From the NCBI GenBank assembly GCA_036388675.1, contig DASVRI010000014.1:19588-83587 (forward strand): a DNA stretch of 64,000 nucleotides, written 5' to 3'. Below the pieces are notes generated by a model. That model was not told the DNA's origin. It saw only the letters and a program-made list of their open reading frames with translations, and did no database searches. A program made the position numbers and the translations under genes. Below, piece by piece: positions 18,697-28,278 of the stretch (position 1 is the first letter of the stretch; each line of letters starts with the position of its first letter). The stretch comes from DASVUS01 sp036388675. Lineage in GTDB: Bacteria > Armatimonadota > Abditibacteriia > Abditibacteriales > Abditibacteriaceae.

Positions 18697-20190
18697 ATGA
18701 TACAAAATGCGTTAACGGTCATCCTTCCCATCAAGCGCGGCGAAGTCGAAGCGCTGCGCGACACATTGACCCTCATCGGGGACGACATTGAGGATAATCC
18801 ATACCTCAGTTGGCAGAGTAGCCCGTCCACCCACTTCGCGCGCTTCGTGATACTGGATCCCGCCAGTCTTGGTGGTTCCGAGGGCAAGGGAGTTCCCTCG
18901 CTAAAGAATCATCCTGTACGTTTGCTTTTTACCAGTAATCACGATGGCAGCTTTGAGAATTACATGCAAGAACTCGTCACCAGGTTCGGTGCGGACATGG
19001 AACCGATCTGGAGCAAATGCGAGGGCTACCCCGTTGGCGCGTCAACCGATGTGCCACAATTCACAAAGTTCATCTCTGACCATTCACACTTGAAACGCAA
19101 TGCTGCGCCGGAGGCCTTTTATATAGCCTGTCGCGGCATCACGGTACAAGAAATGTGCCAAAGCATCGCTCTTCGCGAGGCATTCACTAACCTGCTCAGT
19201 CTCCCGGAGACGCATGACCTGTTGCGCCACCCATCCAGTCTTGTGCCTCGTTCCGCCATGGTGCCTGCCCCATCAACTGCATCGTCCGGGTTTGTTGGCT
19301 TGGTAAGTGGGTTGCTGAGTGGATTGCTTGGCCCGCTGGCAAGTGGGTTGGCGGAATGGGTCGTCGGCATACGAAACGGCCTCAACCCAAACTTGCCGGT
19401 GTATTCGCCGGAAACGCAGTTGGCCATCGAAGATCGTGTGACGCAAAACCAGATGACGGTCATTGTGCCTATCCGGCGCGACTTCAAAGCGCGGCTCCTG
19501 CTGCCGATTATTTTAGGGGCCGTCAACAAGCTTGGGGCAAAGTCCACGGGTTCTCTCTCCGGGCTGACTACCATCCATTTCGCCCGTTGGGCCATCATCG
19601 ACGAGGGCAAGAACTTGTTCTTCGAGAGCAATTTCGATGGCAGTTGGGAGAACTACATCGATGACTTCGTGGATCGTGCCAGTTTGGGCATGAACGTCAT
19701 CTGGGGCAACTGCACGGGCTTTCCGCGCGGCGGTTGCAAGGACATCGAGTGGTTCAAAAAATACATTCGCGACAACCAGATTCCGGCTCAAGTTTTCTAC
19801 AGCGCCTATCGTAACTCCTCGATCAAAAATAATCTCAATGATTTGCAGGTCGCCCGCACTTTGCAACGGCTGCTCAGTGCAGCCGAGATCGAGCAGCTTC
19901 TTAACGGCTCTTACCGCCTGACCGACAGCGCCTTGAAACAGTTAATGAGCGAGCCCGCTACCGCACTCTTCATGAGCGGCTCTTACAATCGCGGCGTGGC
20001 CCGAGTACTCGCTACGCCGCTCCAGGCCGCTCAAGACAGCTCTAAAGGCACGCCTACTCAAAACGGATTAAGCCAGGGCGCGCCACCTGCGGCAATGCCC
20101 GGCAGCACAAAGAAATCGATGCTGTCGCTTGGTCTAGTCGCCGCGCTCGGCTTGCTCTCCCTGTGGCTCGTGCGGCGCAGGAAAGGCTAA
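18697..20190 (+). CDS. Tail-anchored protein with a duplicated domain, linked to Dyp peroxidase
   Basis: A 497-residue protein that I cannot name. The ATG at 18697 is chosen because it begins the first repeat; a GTG at 18631 is possible. Two homologous halves are visible: NALTVILPIKRG ... THFARFVILD ... LLFTSNHDGSFENYMQEL (residues 3-190) and NQMTVIVPIRRD ... IHFARWAIID ... LFFESNFDGSWENYIDDF (about 250-410). The halves are joined by a Gly/Leu-rich linker that could touch a membrane. The C-terminus has one hydrophobic segment followed by RRRKG, a typical tail anchor. The Dyp peroxidase and the catalase-like protein follow in the same direction. It may present substrate or haem at the membrane for them, but that is inference. 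Confidence 0.75.
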   Translation: MIQNALTVILPIKRGEVEALRDTLTLIGDDIEDNPYLSWQSSPSTHFARFVILDPASLGGSEGKGVPSLKNHPVRLLFTSNHDGSFENYMQELVTRFGADMEPIWSKCEGYPVGASTDVPQFTKFISDHSHLKRNAAPEAFYIACRGITVQEMCQSIALREAFTNLLSLPETHDLLRHPSSLVPRSAMVPAPSTASSGFVGLVSGLLSGLLGPLASGLAEWVVGIRNGLNPNLPVYSPETQLAIEDRVTQNQMTVIVPIRRDFKARLLLPIILGAVNKLGAKSTGSLSGLTTIHFARWAIIDEGKNLFFESNFDGSWENYIDDFVDRASLGMNVIWGNCTGFPRGGCKDIEWFKKYIRDNQIPAQVFYSAYRNSSIKNNLNDLQVARTLQRLLSAAEIEQLLNGSYRLTDSALKQLMSEPATALFMSGSYNRGVARVLATPLQAAQDSSKGTPTQNGLSQGAPPAAMPGSTKKSMLSLGLVAALGLLSLWLVRRRKG

Positions 20191-20401
20191 AGGCGGTTCC
20201 GAGAATGATTCAAATTACCTTATCTGCCGGTTCCTGCTTGCGATGCTCAAATCGCTTGCGATGCGGATTAACCTTCGCATCTGGAGCAGGAACCAGCCAC
20301 TAACGCTTCGCATAAGACTTTTTTGAGACCGCTTTGAATCTGTATAAGATGCGGTACAGAATGCGGTTTTACAACATCGAAACTCCCTGGAGCACGCTAC
20401 C

Positions 20402-21925
20402 ATGGCCCAACTCGAAAAACCTCTGGAAACCCGCGACATTCAAGGCATTCTGCTGAGCGGCTATTTGCATCTTCCATTCTCCAACTATTTGTTCCTGCAT
20501 GTGAACGACGCTGCGGCAGCGAGAAGCTGGCTGGAACGCATCATTCGCCTGGTCACTCCGGCCTACTATCCACTTGACTCCAACGGTAAGCCGGAAAAGC
20601 CGAAGTGGGCCCTCAACATCGCGTTTACAGCACCAGGCATCGAAGCTCTGGGCTACTCGGTGGACAATTTTTCACAAGAATTTCAAGAAGGCATCGCCGA
20701 CAAGAACAAGAGTACTAAAAAGAACAAGGATAACCAGGAAGAGGACGGCAATCGCTCAAAACGTTTAGGCGATACCGGCCCCAATAGCCCACAGAACTGG
20801 GAAGTGGGCGGCTACCAAACTCCACCGGATCAGGTGATCCATATCTGCTTGATGGTGCAGACTCCAACCGAGAATGAGTTAAACACCCAATGCCAGGAGC
20901 AGCGTGATCTTTTGGCGGCGCACAACCTCCATGTGGTGCACGAGGAACCTGGCTACCTGCCGCTCGATGACGGCGTGGAGCACTTTGGCTTTGCCGATGC
21001 GATTTCTGAGCCTGACCTCGTGGGAAGTCCTAAGCGTATAAGAGACACGCAATCTTGCGTTCAGCCGGGCGAATTTATCCTGGGCTACAAAAACGGATAT
21101 GACCGGCTGCCGACCACGCCAACGGTGCCGTCCGAACAAGATCGTCACGACAACCTGCAAGTGGAAGATCATGCGCCCGATCCGGATCATCCAAATGAAG
21201 TTCCCCCCAAAGACCTGGGGCGTAACGGCACTTACATGGTCTTTCGCAAGCTGCATCAGGATGTCGCTCAGTGGCGTCGCTACTTCATCGAGAGTTTTTC
21301 CGATGAAGATCGAGAGCGGATGGAAGCCAAGTTCATTGGACGTTGGCCCAGTGGCGCTCCTCTGGTGCAATACCCCGATGTGGACCCGTTCAAGGGAGAC
21401 ACCACAGGTCAGGGCCGCGTCAATGACTTCTGCTATGCAGCCGGCGATGCGGGCGGTTTGCGTTGTCCTCTCGGCGCACACATACGCCGTGTCAACCCGC
21501 GCGATTCGTTGGAAGATGATCCCGCTGAATCCATTAAAAGCGTCAATCGCCATCGCCTGCTGCGACGCGGCGCGCTGTACGGTAAGAAGCTGCCGCCCGG
21601 CGTCACCGAAGACGATGGCACGCCCCGTGGCGTGCTGTTCCTGGGCGTTAATTCCGACCTGAAGCGGCAGTTCGAGTTCATCCAGCAGACGTGGATTCAA
21701 CGCCCAAAATTCAATGGCCTCTATGATGAGATTGATCCCGTACTCGGCAATCATGGAGATGGCAGCGGTCTCAATAACCTGACCATTCAGAACGATCCGG
21801 TGCAGCAGCGGCTCACCGGCCTGCCCCAGTTTGTCACAGTTAAAGGCGGTGCTTACCTATTTTTGCCGAGCATCGCCGCACTTTGCTTCTTCGCCGACAT
21901 TAAGAACTCACAACCGCAAGAATGA
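20402..21925 (+). CDS. Dyp-type haem peroxidase
   Basis: A cytoplasmic peroxidase of 507 residues using H2O2 to oxidise varied substrates. GGAG lies 8 bases before the ATG. The family Asp motif is GFADAISEP (about residue 195), where the usual GxxDG has Ala in place of the last Gly. The proximal haem ligand His is in CPLGAHIRRVNPRDS (about 359). The distal Arg region is in RHRLLRRG and RGVLFLGVNSDL. No signal peptide or Tat motif is present. Flanked by the duplicated-domain protein (211 bases upstream) and the catalase-like gene (80 bases downstream), it is the centre of a likely three-gene module. Confidence 0.92.
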   Translation: MAQLEKPLETRDIQGILLSGYLHLPFSNYLFLHVNDAAAARSWLERIIRLVTPAYYPLDSNGKPEKPKWALNIAFTAPGIEALGYSVDNFSQEFQEGIADKNKSTKKNKDNQEEDGNRSKRLGDTGPNSPQNWEVGGYQTPPDQVIHICLMVQTPTENELNTQCQEQRDLLAAHNLHVVHEEPGYLPLDDGVEHFGFADAISEPDLVGSPKRIRDTQSCVQPGEFILGYKNGYDRLPTTPTVPSEQDRHDNLQVEDHAPDPDHPNEVPPKDLGRNGTYMVFRKLHQDVAQWRRYFIESFSDEDRERMEAKFIGRWPSGAPLVQYPDVDPFKGDTTGQGRVNDFCYAAGDAGGLRCPLGAHIRRVNPRDSLEDDPAESIKSVNRHRLLRRGALYGKKLPPGVTEDDGTPRGVLFLGVNSDLKRQFEFIQQTWIQRPKFNGLYDEIDPVLGNHGDGSGLNNLTIQNDPVQQRLTGLPQFVTVKGGAYLFLPSIAALCFFADIKNSQPQE

Positions 21926-22005
21926 CGACCACAGGGTTGATGAAACGGCAAGTGTGGGGTGAGAGGATTCACAAGATTGGAAAATGAGCCGCAAAGGGAG
22001 TTCCC

Positions 22006-23079
22006 GTGTCCACAAAGCCAAGCCTGGCACGCGGCCAGGAGTATGTGCCGCCAAACGAAGCCGCCGCTATTGAAGAAATCGAACGCATGATCCGCGCTCA
22101 GATCGAGCACGATTATCCACCGGGGGTGCGTCCGGTGCGGCGCGATCAGCACCCCAAGTCGCACGGTTGTGTCCGTGCCAAGTTCATGGTGGAAGCCGAT
22201 GTGCCGGAACGATTGCGCCATGGTCTATTCAAAGAACCACACACCTATGCGGCCTGGATTCGCTTTTCTTCCAGTTCCTCGCAGCTTCGTCCTGACCTCA
22301 TGAAGGATGCTCATGGCATGGCCATCAAGCTCATCGGGGTCGAAGGTCGCAAGATATTACCCCAGGAAGAAAACGCGACGACCCACGACTTCGTGCTGGC
22401 CAACAACCCGGTCTTTTTCGTGCGCAACACGGCGGATTACGTGACCTTTGTGCGTGCCTTTACCCGGGGCAAGTTAATGTCTTTCTTCTTAGGCTGGAAT
22501 CCGCTGCGGTGGCGCCTGCACGAGTTGCGCAACATGATTAATGCAACCCAGAAGCGGGTGTTCAATCCTCTCGAAATCCGCTATTGGAGCCAGACGCCCT
22601 ATCTGTTGGGGCCACACGCCGTTAAGTACTCGGCTAAGTCGCACTCGGCTCCAACCGACCAGTCACCTATATCGTCCGGCCCCGATTTCTTGCAAGAGGC
22701 CATGGCGCGGCATCTGCAAACACAGGAAGCCGTTTTCGATTTTCTGGTGCAGCTTCAGACAGACCCTATGAAAATGCCGGTGGAAGATGCGACCATTGTC
22801 TGGGACGAAGCTCGTTCGCCCTTTGTCAAAGTCGCGACGATTCGCATTCCGCCGCAGAGTTTTGATTCGCCGGCACAAAGAGACTTCGCTGAAAACCTCT
22901 CGTTCACGCCGTGGCACGCTTTGCCCGAGCATCGGCCTCTGGGCAACACTAATCGTGTCCGGCGCGTCGTTTATGATTCGATTTCCAGAGTGCGTCACAA
23001 GAAAAATCAGGTGCCACGTGAGGAGCCGAATGGACACGAAGTTTTTGATGCCTCGGTTGTTCCTGCGGGCCAACAGTAA
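22006..23079 (+). CDS. Catalase-fold haem protein (small catalase / allene-oxide-synthase-like)
   Basis: A 357-residue protein, shorter than a true catalase (about 480 or more). It starts with GTG at 22006 behind AAAGGGAG. The distal His lies in KSHGCVRAKF (about residue 50), the distal Asn in FVLANNPVFFVRN (about 132) and the probable proximal Tyr in RRVVYDSISRVRH (about 321). Proteins of this size include catalase-related peroxidases and enzymes acting on fatty-acid hydroperoxides. No lipoxygenase gene is visible in the window. Position directly after the Dyp peroxidase suggests they handle the same peroxide or substrate. Confidence 0.85.
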   Translation: MSTKPSLARGQEYVPPNEAAAIEEIERMIRAQIEHDYPPGVRPVRRDQHPKSHGCVRAKFMVEADVPERLRHGLFKEPHTYAAWIRFSSSSSQLRPDLMKDAHGMAIKLIGVEGRKILPQEENATTHDFVLANNPVFFVRNTADYVTFVRAFTRGKLMSFFLGWNPLRWRLHELRNMINATQKRVFNPLEIRYWSQTPYLLGPHAVKYSAKSHSAPTDQSPISSGPDFLQEAMARHLQTQEAVFDFLVQLQTDPMKMPVEDATIVWDEARSPFVKVATIRIPPQSFDSPAQRDFAENLSFTPWHALPEHRPLGNTNRVRRVVYDSISRVRHKKNQVPREEPNGHEVFDASVVPAGQQ

Positions 23080-23279
23080 GAGATGTTACGCACCTGCCTG
23101 GGTTGAATGGAGACGCGGCATGTGAAAGTGCCCGACCACGATATGATTGAATCGCTTGAACTGCTCGATGCCATGTCTCGCATCAAAGAAGCTCCGGAGT
23201 GCGTTCGGCAATGTTCTCTACCTGCCGAGCGGCTCCATCACGCCAACGTTGAGCCGGGCGAAACCGCGAACTTCGTATA

Positions 23280-23410
23280 AACCTCTTGCATAGGTCTTGG
23301 CAACGGCTGTTTTTCCCAACCGCGACCGTGAGGAAGCGGGCTTGCTGAAGCGAATCAGCCCGTTTCTTCACGGGCGCGGTTGCATAGAAGCGCACTTATG
23401 CAAGAGGTCT
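23280..23410. repeat. Palindromic intergenic repeat, family B, copy 2
   Basis: A 131-bp element nearly identical to 5004-5135, with ends ACCTCTTGCATA and TATGCAAGAGGT and the same internal hairpin around GAAGCGGGCT. The rest of the gap between the catalase-like gene and GH36 (23080-23651) shows no gene. Confidence 0.82.
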
Positions 23411-23651
23411 TATGAAGCGTCACGCTTTATGCGCTGGTCTTTCAACATCAGGTGCAGTGCCTTCTGCCCGGTGCGTCTTATCGCGCTGAGGACGGCTGAT
23501 TTTACCTTTAACAAACCGAGCCGCGCACGATTTTAGTGCGCCCGAAAAGAGGTAATGGCATCCAAAGTCGCATGCTGCTTGGTCGCAATCTTGCTGGCGA
23601 ATTCTTTTGACAACGCAAGTTGACGATGCAAGAGCACGGAGCCGCCTCATT

Positions 23652-25898
23652 ATGAACATTCACTACGACGAAACCCATCGCACATTCCATTTGCAAACGC
23701 CGGGCAGCAGCTACATCTTGCAAGTAACGGAATCGGGTTATGTGGCGCACATTTACTGGGGAGCGCGGCTGCGCGCTTTAGACCCGGCGCTGCTGTTGGA
23801 AAGCGAGCGCGACCGCTCGTTTTCGCCGCACAGCGATCCGAGTACTCCGGGCTTCTCTCTCGACACCCTGCCGCAGGAGTTTCCGACTTACGGCACTTCC
23901 GATTTTCGCACGCCCGCGCTGGAAGTGCGACTTTCGGATGGTTCGTCGCTGCTCGATTTGCGTTATCGCACACACCGCATCTTGCCGGGCAAAGCGGCGC
24001 TCCCCGGACTCCCCGCGCTGTACGTCGAAGACGAGGGCGAAGCCGACACGCTGGAACTCGAACTCTTCGACGCCCGAAGCGGTTTGCTGGCGACGCTCTC
24101 CTACAGCGTGTTCGCGGCAGCAAATGCGCTCACCCGCTCGGTTCGCCTGCGCAACGAAGGGTCAGAGCCAATCGAAGTGCTGCGCTGTTTGAGCGCGAGC
24201 GTGGATTTTTCGCACTCGGAGTTTGAGATGCTGCACCTATCGGGCGCGTGGGCGCGCGAACGCGATGAGTATCGTGCCAGGCTGCGGCCCGGCGCACAAA
24301 GCATCGAAAGTCGGCGCGGCGCGGGCGGACACGAACACAACCCATTTTTCGCCTTGCTCTCGCCCGGCGCGAGCGAAGAGAGAGGCGAAGTTTACGCCTT
24401 CAATTTTGTTTATAGCGGCAATTTCGTGGGCGGGGCCGAGGTCGCACAGTACTCCACAACGCGAGCGCAAATCGGCCTCAATCCCATCGACTTTTGCTGG
24501 CAGCTCGAAGCGGGCGAAGAGTTCCAGGCCCCTGAAGCCGTGCTGGTTTACAGCCCGTGCGGATTGGGCGAGATGTCGCGCACCTTCCACCGGCTTTATC
24601 GCACGCGCCTGTGTCGGGGCAAGTGGCGCGACCGGGAACGGCCTGTGCTGATCAACTCGTGGGAAGCCAACTACTTCAACATCAGCCAGGAGAAGATGGA
24701 GGCGCTGGGTCGCACCGCCAGCGAAGCGGGCATCGAGTTGCTGGTGATGGACGACGGCTGGTTCGGCCATCGCGATGACGACACCACTTCGCTGGGCGAT
24801 TGGTTCGTCCACCGCGACAAGTTCCCGCACGGGCTGGAGCCGCTGGTGTCGCGCATCAATGCGATGGGACTTGGATTCGGCCTGTGGTTCGAGCCGGAGA
24901 TGGTCTCGCCCGACAGCGAACTTTACCGCGCCCATCCCGATTGGTGCCTGCACGTTCCGCATCGCCGCAGAACGACCAGCCGCAATCAACTGATTCTCGA
25001 TCTCTCGCGTGCGGAAGTGTGCGACTTCATCGTTGACAGCGTAAGCAAGATTCTGTCGAGCGCTCCCATTACTTATGTCAAGTGGGACATGAACCGCAAC
25101 ATGACCGAAGTCGGTTCGGGCGCGCTGCCGCCGCAACGCCAGCGCGAAACCGCGCATCGCTACATGCTGGGCCTATATCGCGTTCTGGAAACGCTGACGC
25201 AGAAATTCCCCGATGTGCTGTTCGAAAGTTGTTCGGGCGGCGGTGGGCGCTTCGATCCGGGAATGCTCTTTTACATGCCGCAAACCTGGACGAGCGACAA
25301 CACCGATGCCATCAGCCGCCTGCGCATTCAGCACGGCACAAGTCTGGTTTATCCGCCGATCAGCATGGGTGCGCATGTGTCGGCCTCGCCCAATCATCAG
25401 GTCGGGCGTTCGACGCCGCTGTCCACACGCGGCGTGGTTTCGATGGGCGGCAACTTCGGCTATGAACTCGATTTGAACCGCCTATCTGAGGAAGACAGAA
25501 CGCAGATTCGCCAGCAGGTCGCGTTTTACAAAACGGTGCGGCCTCTGGTGCAGTTCGGCGAATTGTATCGCCTGCACAGCCCGTTTGAAGCTAATCAGAC
25601 GGCGTGGATGATGGTGAGTGACGACCGCAAGGAAGCGCTTGTCTTTTTCGTTCAGGTGCTCTCGGAAGCCAACGCCCCTTTTTCGCGCCTCAAACTCGCG
25701 GGATTAGATGCCGACGCCGATTACATGGTGCGCGAAGTGTTCTGGGCCGCGCCGCACGCTCGCGCGGGGAAGAAGCCACGGCCAACCGAAGCGCGCATGG
25801 GCGGCGATGTGTTGTGTCACGCAGGGCTTCATCTGCCCAATCGGGGTGGCGACTTCTTTTCCCGAATGTGGCATCTGCGCGCCGTAAATACGGAGTAG
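23652..25898 (+). CDS. Alpha-galactosidase, GH36
   Basis: A 748-residue cytoplasmic enzyme releasing terminal alpha-galactose from raffinose-type sugars or galactomannan fragments. The ATG at 23652 has GGAG about 9 bases upstream; longer in-frame starts lack this. The order is an N-terminal beta-supersandwich, the barrel from about residue 330 (NSWEANYFNIS, LLVMDDGWFG, GLWFEPEMVSPDSELY), the nucleophile Asp in YVKWDMNRNMTE (about 478) and the acid/base Asp in TSDNTDAISRL (about 548), then a C-terminal beta domain. Length and motifs fit the bacterial GH36 tetramer type. The gene looks more GC-rich (many GCG/CGC codons) than its neighbours and may have a different history. Confidence 0.95.
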   Translation: MNIHYDETHRTFHLQTPGSSYILQVTESGYVAHIYWGARLRALDPALLLESERDRSFSPHSDPSTPGFSLDTLPQEFPTYGTSDFRTPALEVRLSDGSSLLDLRYRTHRILPGKAALPGLPALYVEDEGEADTLELELFDARSGLLATLSYSVFAAANALTRSVRLRNEGSEPIEVLRCLSASVDFSHSEFEMLHLSGAWARERDEYRARLRPGAQSIESRRGAGGHEHNPFFALLSPGASEERGEVYAFNFVYSGNFVGGAEVAQYSTTRAQIGLNPIDFCWQLEAGEEFQAPEAVLVYSPCGLGEMSRTFHRLYRTRLCRGKWRDRERPVLINSWEANYFNISQEKMEALGRTASEAGIELLVMDDGWFGHRDDDTTSLGDWFVHRDKFPHGLEPLVSRINAMGLGFGLWFEPEMVSPDSELYRAHPDWCLHVPHRRRTTSRNQLILDLSRAEVCDFIVDSVSKILSSAPITYVKWDMNRNMTEVGSGALPPQRQRETAHRYMLGLYRVLETLTQKFPDVLFESCSGGGGRFDPGMLFYMPQTWTSDNTDAISRLRIQHGTSLVYPPISMGAHVSASPNHQVGRSTPLSTRGVVSMGGNFGYELDLNRLSEEDRTQIRQQVAFYKTVRPLVQFGELYRLHSPFEANQTAWMMVSDDRKEALVFFVQVLSEANAPFSRLKLAGLDADADYMVREVFWAAPHARAGKKPRPTEARMGGDVLCHAGLHLPNRGGDFFSRMWHLRAVNTE

Positions 25899-26044
25899 CG
25901 CAAGAAGAGCTTTCTGAATGTAAGACTGCCGTAATAATAACAGCGGAAGCTCCAGTTGTTGCACGGTTTACTCGTTGACGCGGTTCTTTTATCACAGTCG
26001 TTGGTAGAGCCTTTGTCACGCTAAACCGCATGGCGGTTATGATT

Positions 26045-26082
26045 AGACCTCTTGCACAGAAGCGCACTTGTGCAAGAGGTCT
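26045..26082. repeat. Palindromic repeat, family B, minimal copy
   Basis: A 38-bp near-perfect palindrome made of the family-B ends only (AGACCTCTTGCACAG and its complement around GCGCAC). The internal hairpin of the 130-bp copies is missing, so it looks like an end-to-end deletion product. Confidence 0.75.
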
Positions 26083-26207
26083 AATGTATGAATGGCGTCG
26101 CCCTCAAGTTTGAAAAAGTCGTAAAGTAAAACAGCCGCATCGCAATTACGCATTATCGCAGTTTGCATCAGCGATTTTAGTTGGTCAAAGTTGTAGGAGA
26201 TCAGGTT

Positions 26208-26915
26208 ATGAAAGATAAGAAAACGTTTTCCAACTCGTTGCTGCTGGCTGCATCAATCATATTGTGTAGTGCTTTGGCTCTGGCCTTGGTGGGTGGCCTC
26301 AGCCGTGCCGGTAGCACATCCACCCCGTCCGCTTCTCAAGCGTCATTTAATGCACCAAAAACAACAATGCAAGTTCCGGCAGGAAAAGAAGTTGCGACGT
26401 TGGCTGCCGGCTGCTTCTGGAGCATGGAAGCCATGTTCGAGCAGCTTCAAGGCGTTGAAAAAGTCGAGCCGGGTTACGCCGGTGGAACAGTCGCCAATCC
26501 AACTTATGAGCGCGTCTGCGAAGGCAACACAGGCCATGCCGAAGCCGTAAACATCGTCTTCGACCCGAAGCAAATTTCTTATCGACAATTGTTGCAGGTG
26601 ATGCTGACGATGCGCGACCCGACCACGCTGAATCGGCAGGGGCCGGACGCAGGGACCAACTATCGTTCAGCGATTTTTACGCACAGCCCACAACAGCAGG
26701 AAACCGCAGAAGCAGCAATTCGCGAGGTCGCGGCGGCAAAGATCTGGAACGACCCCATTGTCACTCCGGTGACACCTTTCATCAATTTCTATCAGGCCGA
26801 AGAGTATCACCGCGACTATTACCAGCGTCACCCGGACGTGGCGTACAGTCAATCGGTCATCGCCCCGAAGATCGAGGCTTTGCGCAGCAAGTTCAAAGCA
26901 AACCTAAAACCCTAA
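26208..26915 (+). CDS. msrA: Peptide methionine-S-sulfoxide reductase MsrA, exported
   Basis: This enzyme reduces methionine-S-sulfoxide in damaged proteins. The ATG at 26208 has AGGAG 9 bases upstream. Residues 1-38 are a hydrophobic signal or anchor (SLLLAASIILCSALALALVGG), so the enzyme acts outside the cytoplasm. The catalytic Cys is in AAGCFWSMEAMF (about 68); GHAEAVNIVFDP, TNYRSAIF and EYHRDYYQRHP are typical MsrA blocks. Total 235 residues. No MsrB domain is fused. It stands alone and probably protects the exported enzymes of this organism from oxidation. Confidence 0.94.
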   Translation: MKDKKTFSNSLLLAASIILCSALALALVGGLSRAGSTSTPSASQASFNAPKTTMQVPAGKEVATLAAGCFWSMEAMFEQLQGVEKVEPGYAGGTVANPTYERVCEGNTGHAEAVNIVFDPKQISYRQLLQVMLTMRDPTTLNRQGPDAGTNYRSAIFTHSPQQQETAEAAIREVAAAKIWNDPIVTPVTPFINFYQAEEYHRDYYQRHPDVAYSQSVIAPKIEALRSKFKANLKP

Positions 26916-27184
26916 TGGCATCTGGAACAGTGAGAGCACAGGAGAACTTGAATACGAGTACTCGATAGAGACAAGTTCGCAGCTTAGTCGTATGTGCTCA
27001 AGGGAATTACACGACGCCGCTTGTGACTGAAATCGTGCCTGCCACGATGTTCTATCACGCCGAAGAACATCATTAGCAGTTTGTGAGACATCGCGTTTGA
27101 CAACTTGATGCAGATGTTAAGATGAGAATCTACTGGTATGCACATCCAGCAAGACTCTGTAGCGTTGTCACCTAAAGGAGAATT

Positions 27185-27357
27185 ATGCCCATGCCAAATC
27201 TAACATCGTTTAAAGGAATTTTCTTCTTACACTCTTAGGTGTGGCTGTATTCATTACTTTCATTCACACACAGAACCGGACATCTAGCCCACCTGTGGCC
27301 GGAGTTGCATTCCATGCCCGCTTTCCATATCGCCGCCCATTGAAGCCGCAATTGTAA
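27185..27357 (+). pseudogene. Small membrane protein gene with one-base frameshift
   Basis: AAAGGAG (27174-27180) stands 4 bases before ATG 27185. The frame stops after 17 codons. Adding one T to the TTTT run near 27225-27228 gives a 57-residue protein: a short polar start, one membrane span (IFLLTLLGVAVFITFI) and a polar tail ending at TAA 27355. A strong terminator follows directly. The good RBS, sensible product and terminator argue for a real gene with either a mutation or a sequencing error in the T run. Confidence 0.6.
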
Positions 27358-27367
27358 CAGCAAAAGC

Positions 27368-27407
27368 AAAAAGAGCGCGTAACCCGTGAAGGCTACGCGC
27401 TCTTTTT
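27368..27407. terminator. Bidirectional intrinsic terminator
   Basis: A 14-bp perfect stem (27368-27381 with 27394-27407, AAAAAGAGCGCGTA) with A-run and T-run on its two arms. It sits between the small membrane protein gene (plus) and the coiled-coil protein gene (minus) and can end both transcripts. Confidence 0.9.
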
Positions 27408-27450
27408 CATGTATGACTGGCTGTGTCGCAGCTTTTGACTATTGCCTAAA

Positions 27451-28116
27451 TTAGCGATTGCGCAGAATAGTCAGGCTCTGGGCGCGAAAAGCACCGTTGT
27501 TGAAGAATCCATAAACGCGAACTCGATCACCACGGCTGATGCGATTGGGTTCTCCGCCCGGCACCTGCACCCGCAACTGCTGGCCATCGATGGTGCGCAA
27601 CAGAAAGGCGTTGCCGCTCAGGTCATCAACCACGATACCTTCCTCAGTGCGGTAGCCGTTGCGTGTCACCACGCTGTTGCGATTGTAGTTGTAGCGCCTG
27701 TTGAAAGCACCGCGCTGCTCACGGCGTTGACCAATAATGTAGGCGTCTTTGTGATCGTAGACACCATCACCATTGACATCACGCTGCGGCTCGTTGTAGC
27801 GGCCATTGTTCCAGCGGCCACTGTTCTCCCACCGCTCCTGACGCACATCGCGGCGCTCACGACGCAATTCCTGCTTGGCGTCTCGCAACTCCTGCTTTTC
27901 CTCGCGGCGTTCGCTGCGTGTGTCGGCCTTGGCTACGTCCCGGCGCTCCTGACGCACTTCCTTGCGCGCCTGCTTTACATCGCGGCGCTCTTCACGAACT
28001 TCCGCACGCGACTGAGCTGATGCAGGCTGAGAAATGCCGATCAGAGAACCGGCACTTAGCAATCCAACTCCCAAAACAATGCCGCGGCTCGTCATATTCT
28101 TTGCAGTGTTTGTCAT
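27451..28116 (-). CDS. Exported highly charged protein with an EF-hand-like loop
   Basis: A 221-residue protein. The ATG at 28116 has GGAAGG 8 bases upstream; an in-frame ATG 9 codons earlier is less likely. A signal peptide ends near ASA-QS. Residues of about 35-90 are an Arg/Glu/Lys-rich helix with repeated EVREERRDVKQARKE-like units, probably a coiled coil. A calcium-loop-like DVNGDGVYDHKDA follows, then a Tyr/Asn/Arg-rich stretch (FNRRYNYNRNSVV). The C-terminal 75 residues look like a small beta barrel (GNAFLLRTIDGQQLRVQVPGG, GDRVRVYGFF). Function unknown; envelope stress or cell-surface roles are possible. Confidence 0.8.
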   Translation of the reverse strand: MTNTAKNMTSRGIVLGVGLLSAGSLIGISQPASAQSRAEVREERRDVKQARKEVRQERRDVAKADTRSERREEKQELRDAKQELRRERRDVRQERWENSGRWNNGRYNEPQRDVNGDGVYDHKDAYIIGQRREQRGAFNRRYNYNRNSVVTRNGYRTEEGIVVDDLSGNAFLLRTIDGQQLRVQVPGGEPNRISRGDRVRVYGFFNNGAFRAQSLTILRNR

Positions 28117-28278
28117 GGTCTTTTCCTTCCCTTTGCTTGTCACCTAGCTTGGTGATTTGTCAGCGAATAGACGGGAACTAAGACGCGGTGTCTGTTAAGT
28201 TTTGTTAAGAAGAGCGAGCAAAGAGCAAGCAACTCGCAGGCTACCCACACCCACGCACACGGCCATTGCTGATGTTTC

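Noticed and set aside
20879..21754. 291-codon frame antisense to the Dyp peroxidase
   Set aside because: The Dyp gene has its haem motifs in the plus frame; the antisense frame has no domain.
24237..25157. 306-codon open frame antisense to the GH36 gene
   Set aside because: The plus strand encodes a full GH36 with all motifs. The antisense frame follows from high GC and codon bias and has no start signal or family.
28190..28235. Terminator after the 28279-28722 gene
   Set aside because: Only a 5-bp stem with a weak T tract can be drawn; not strong enough to call.
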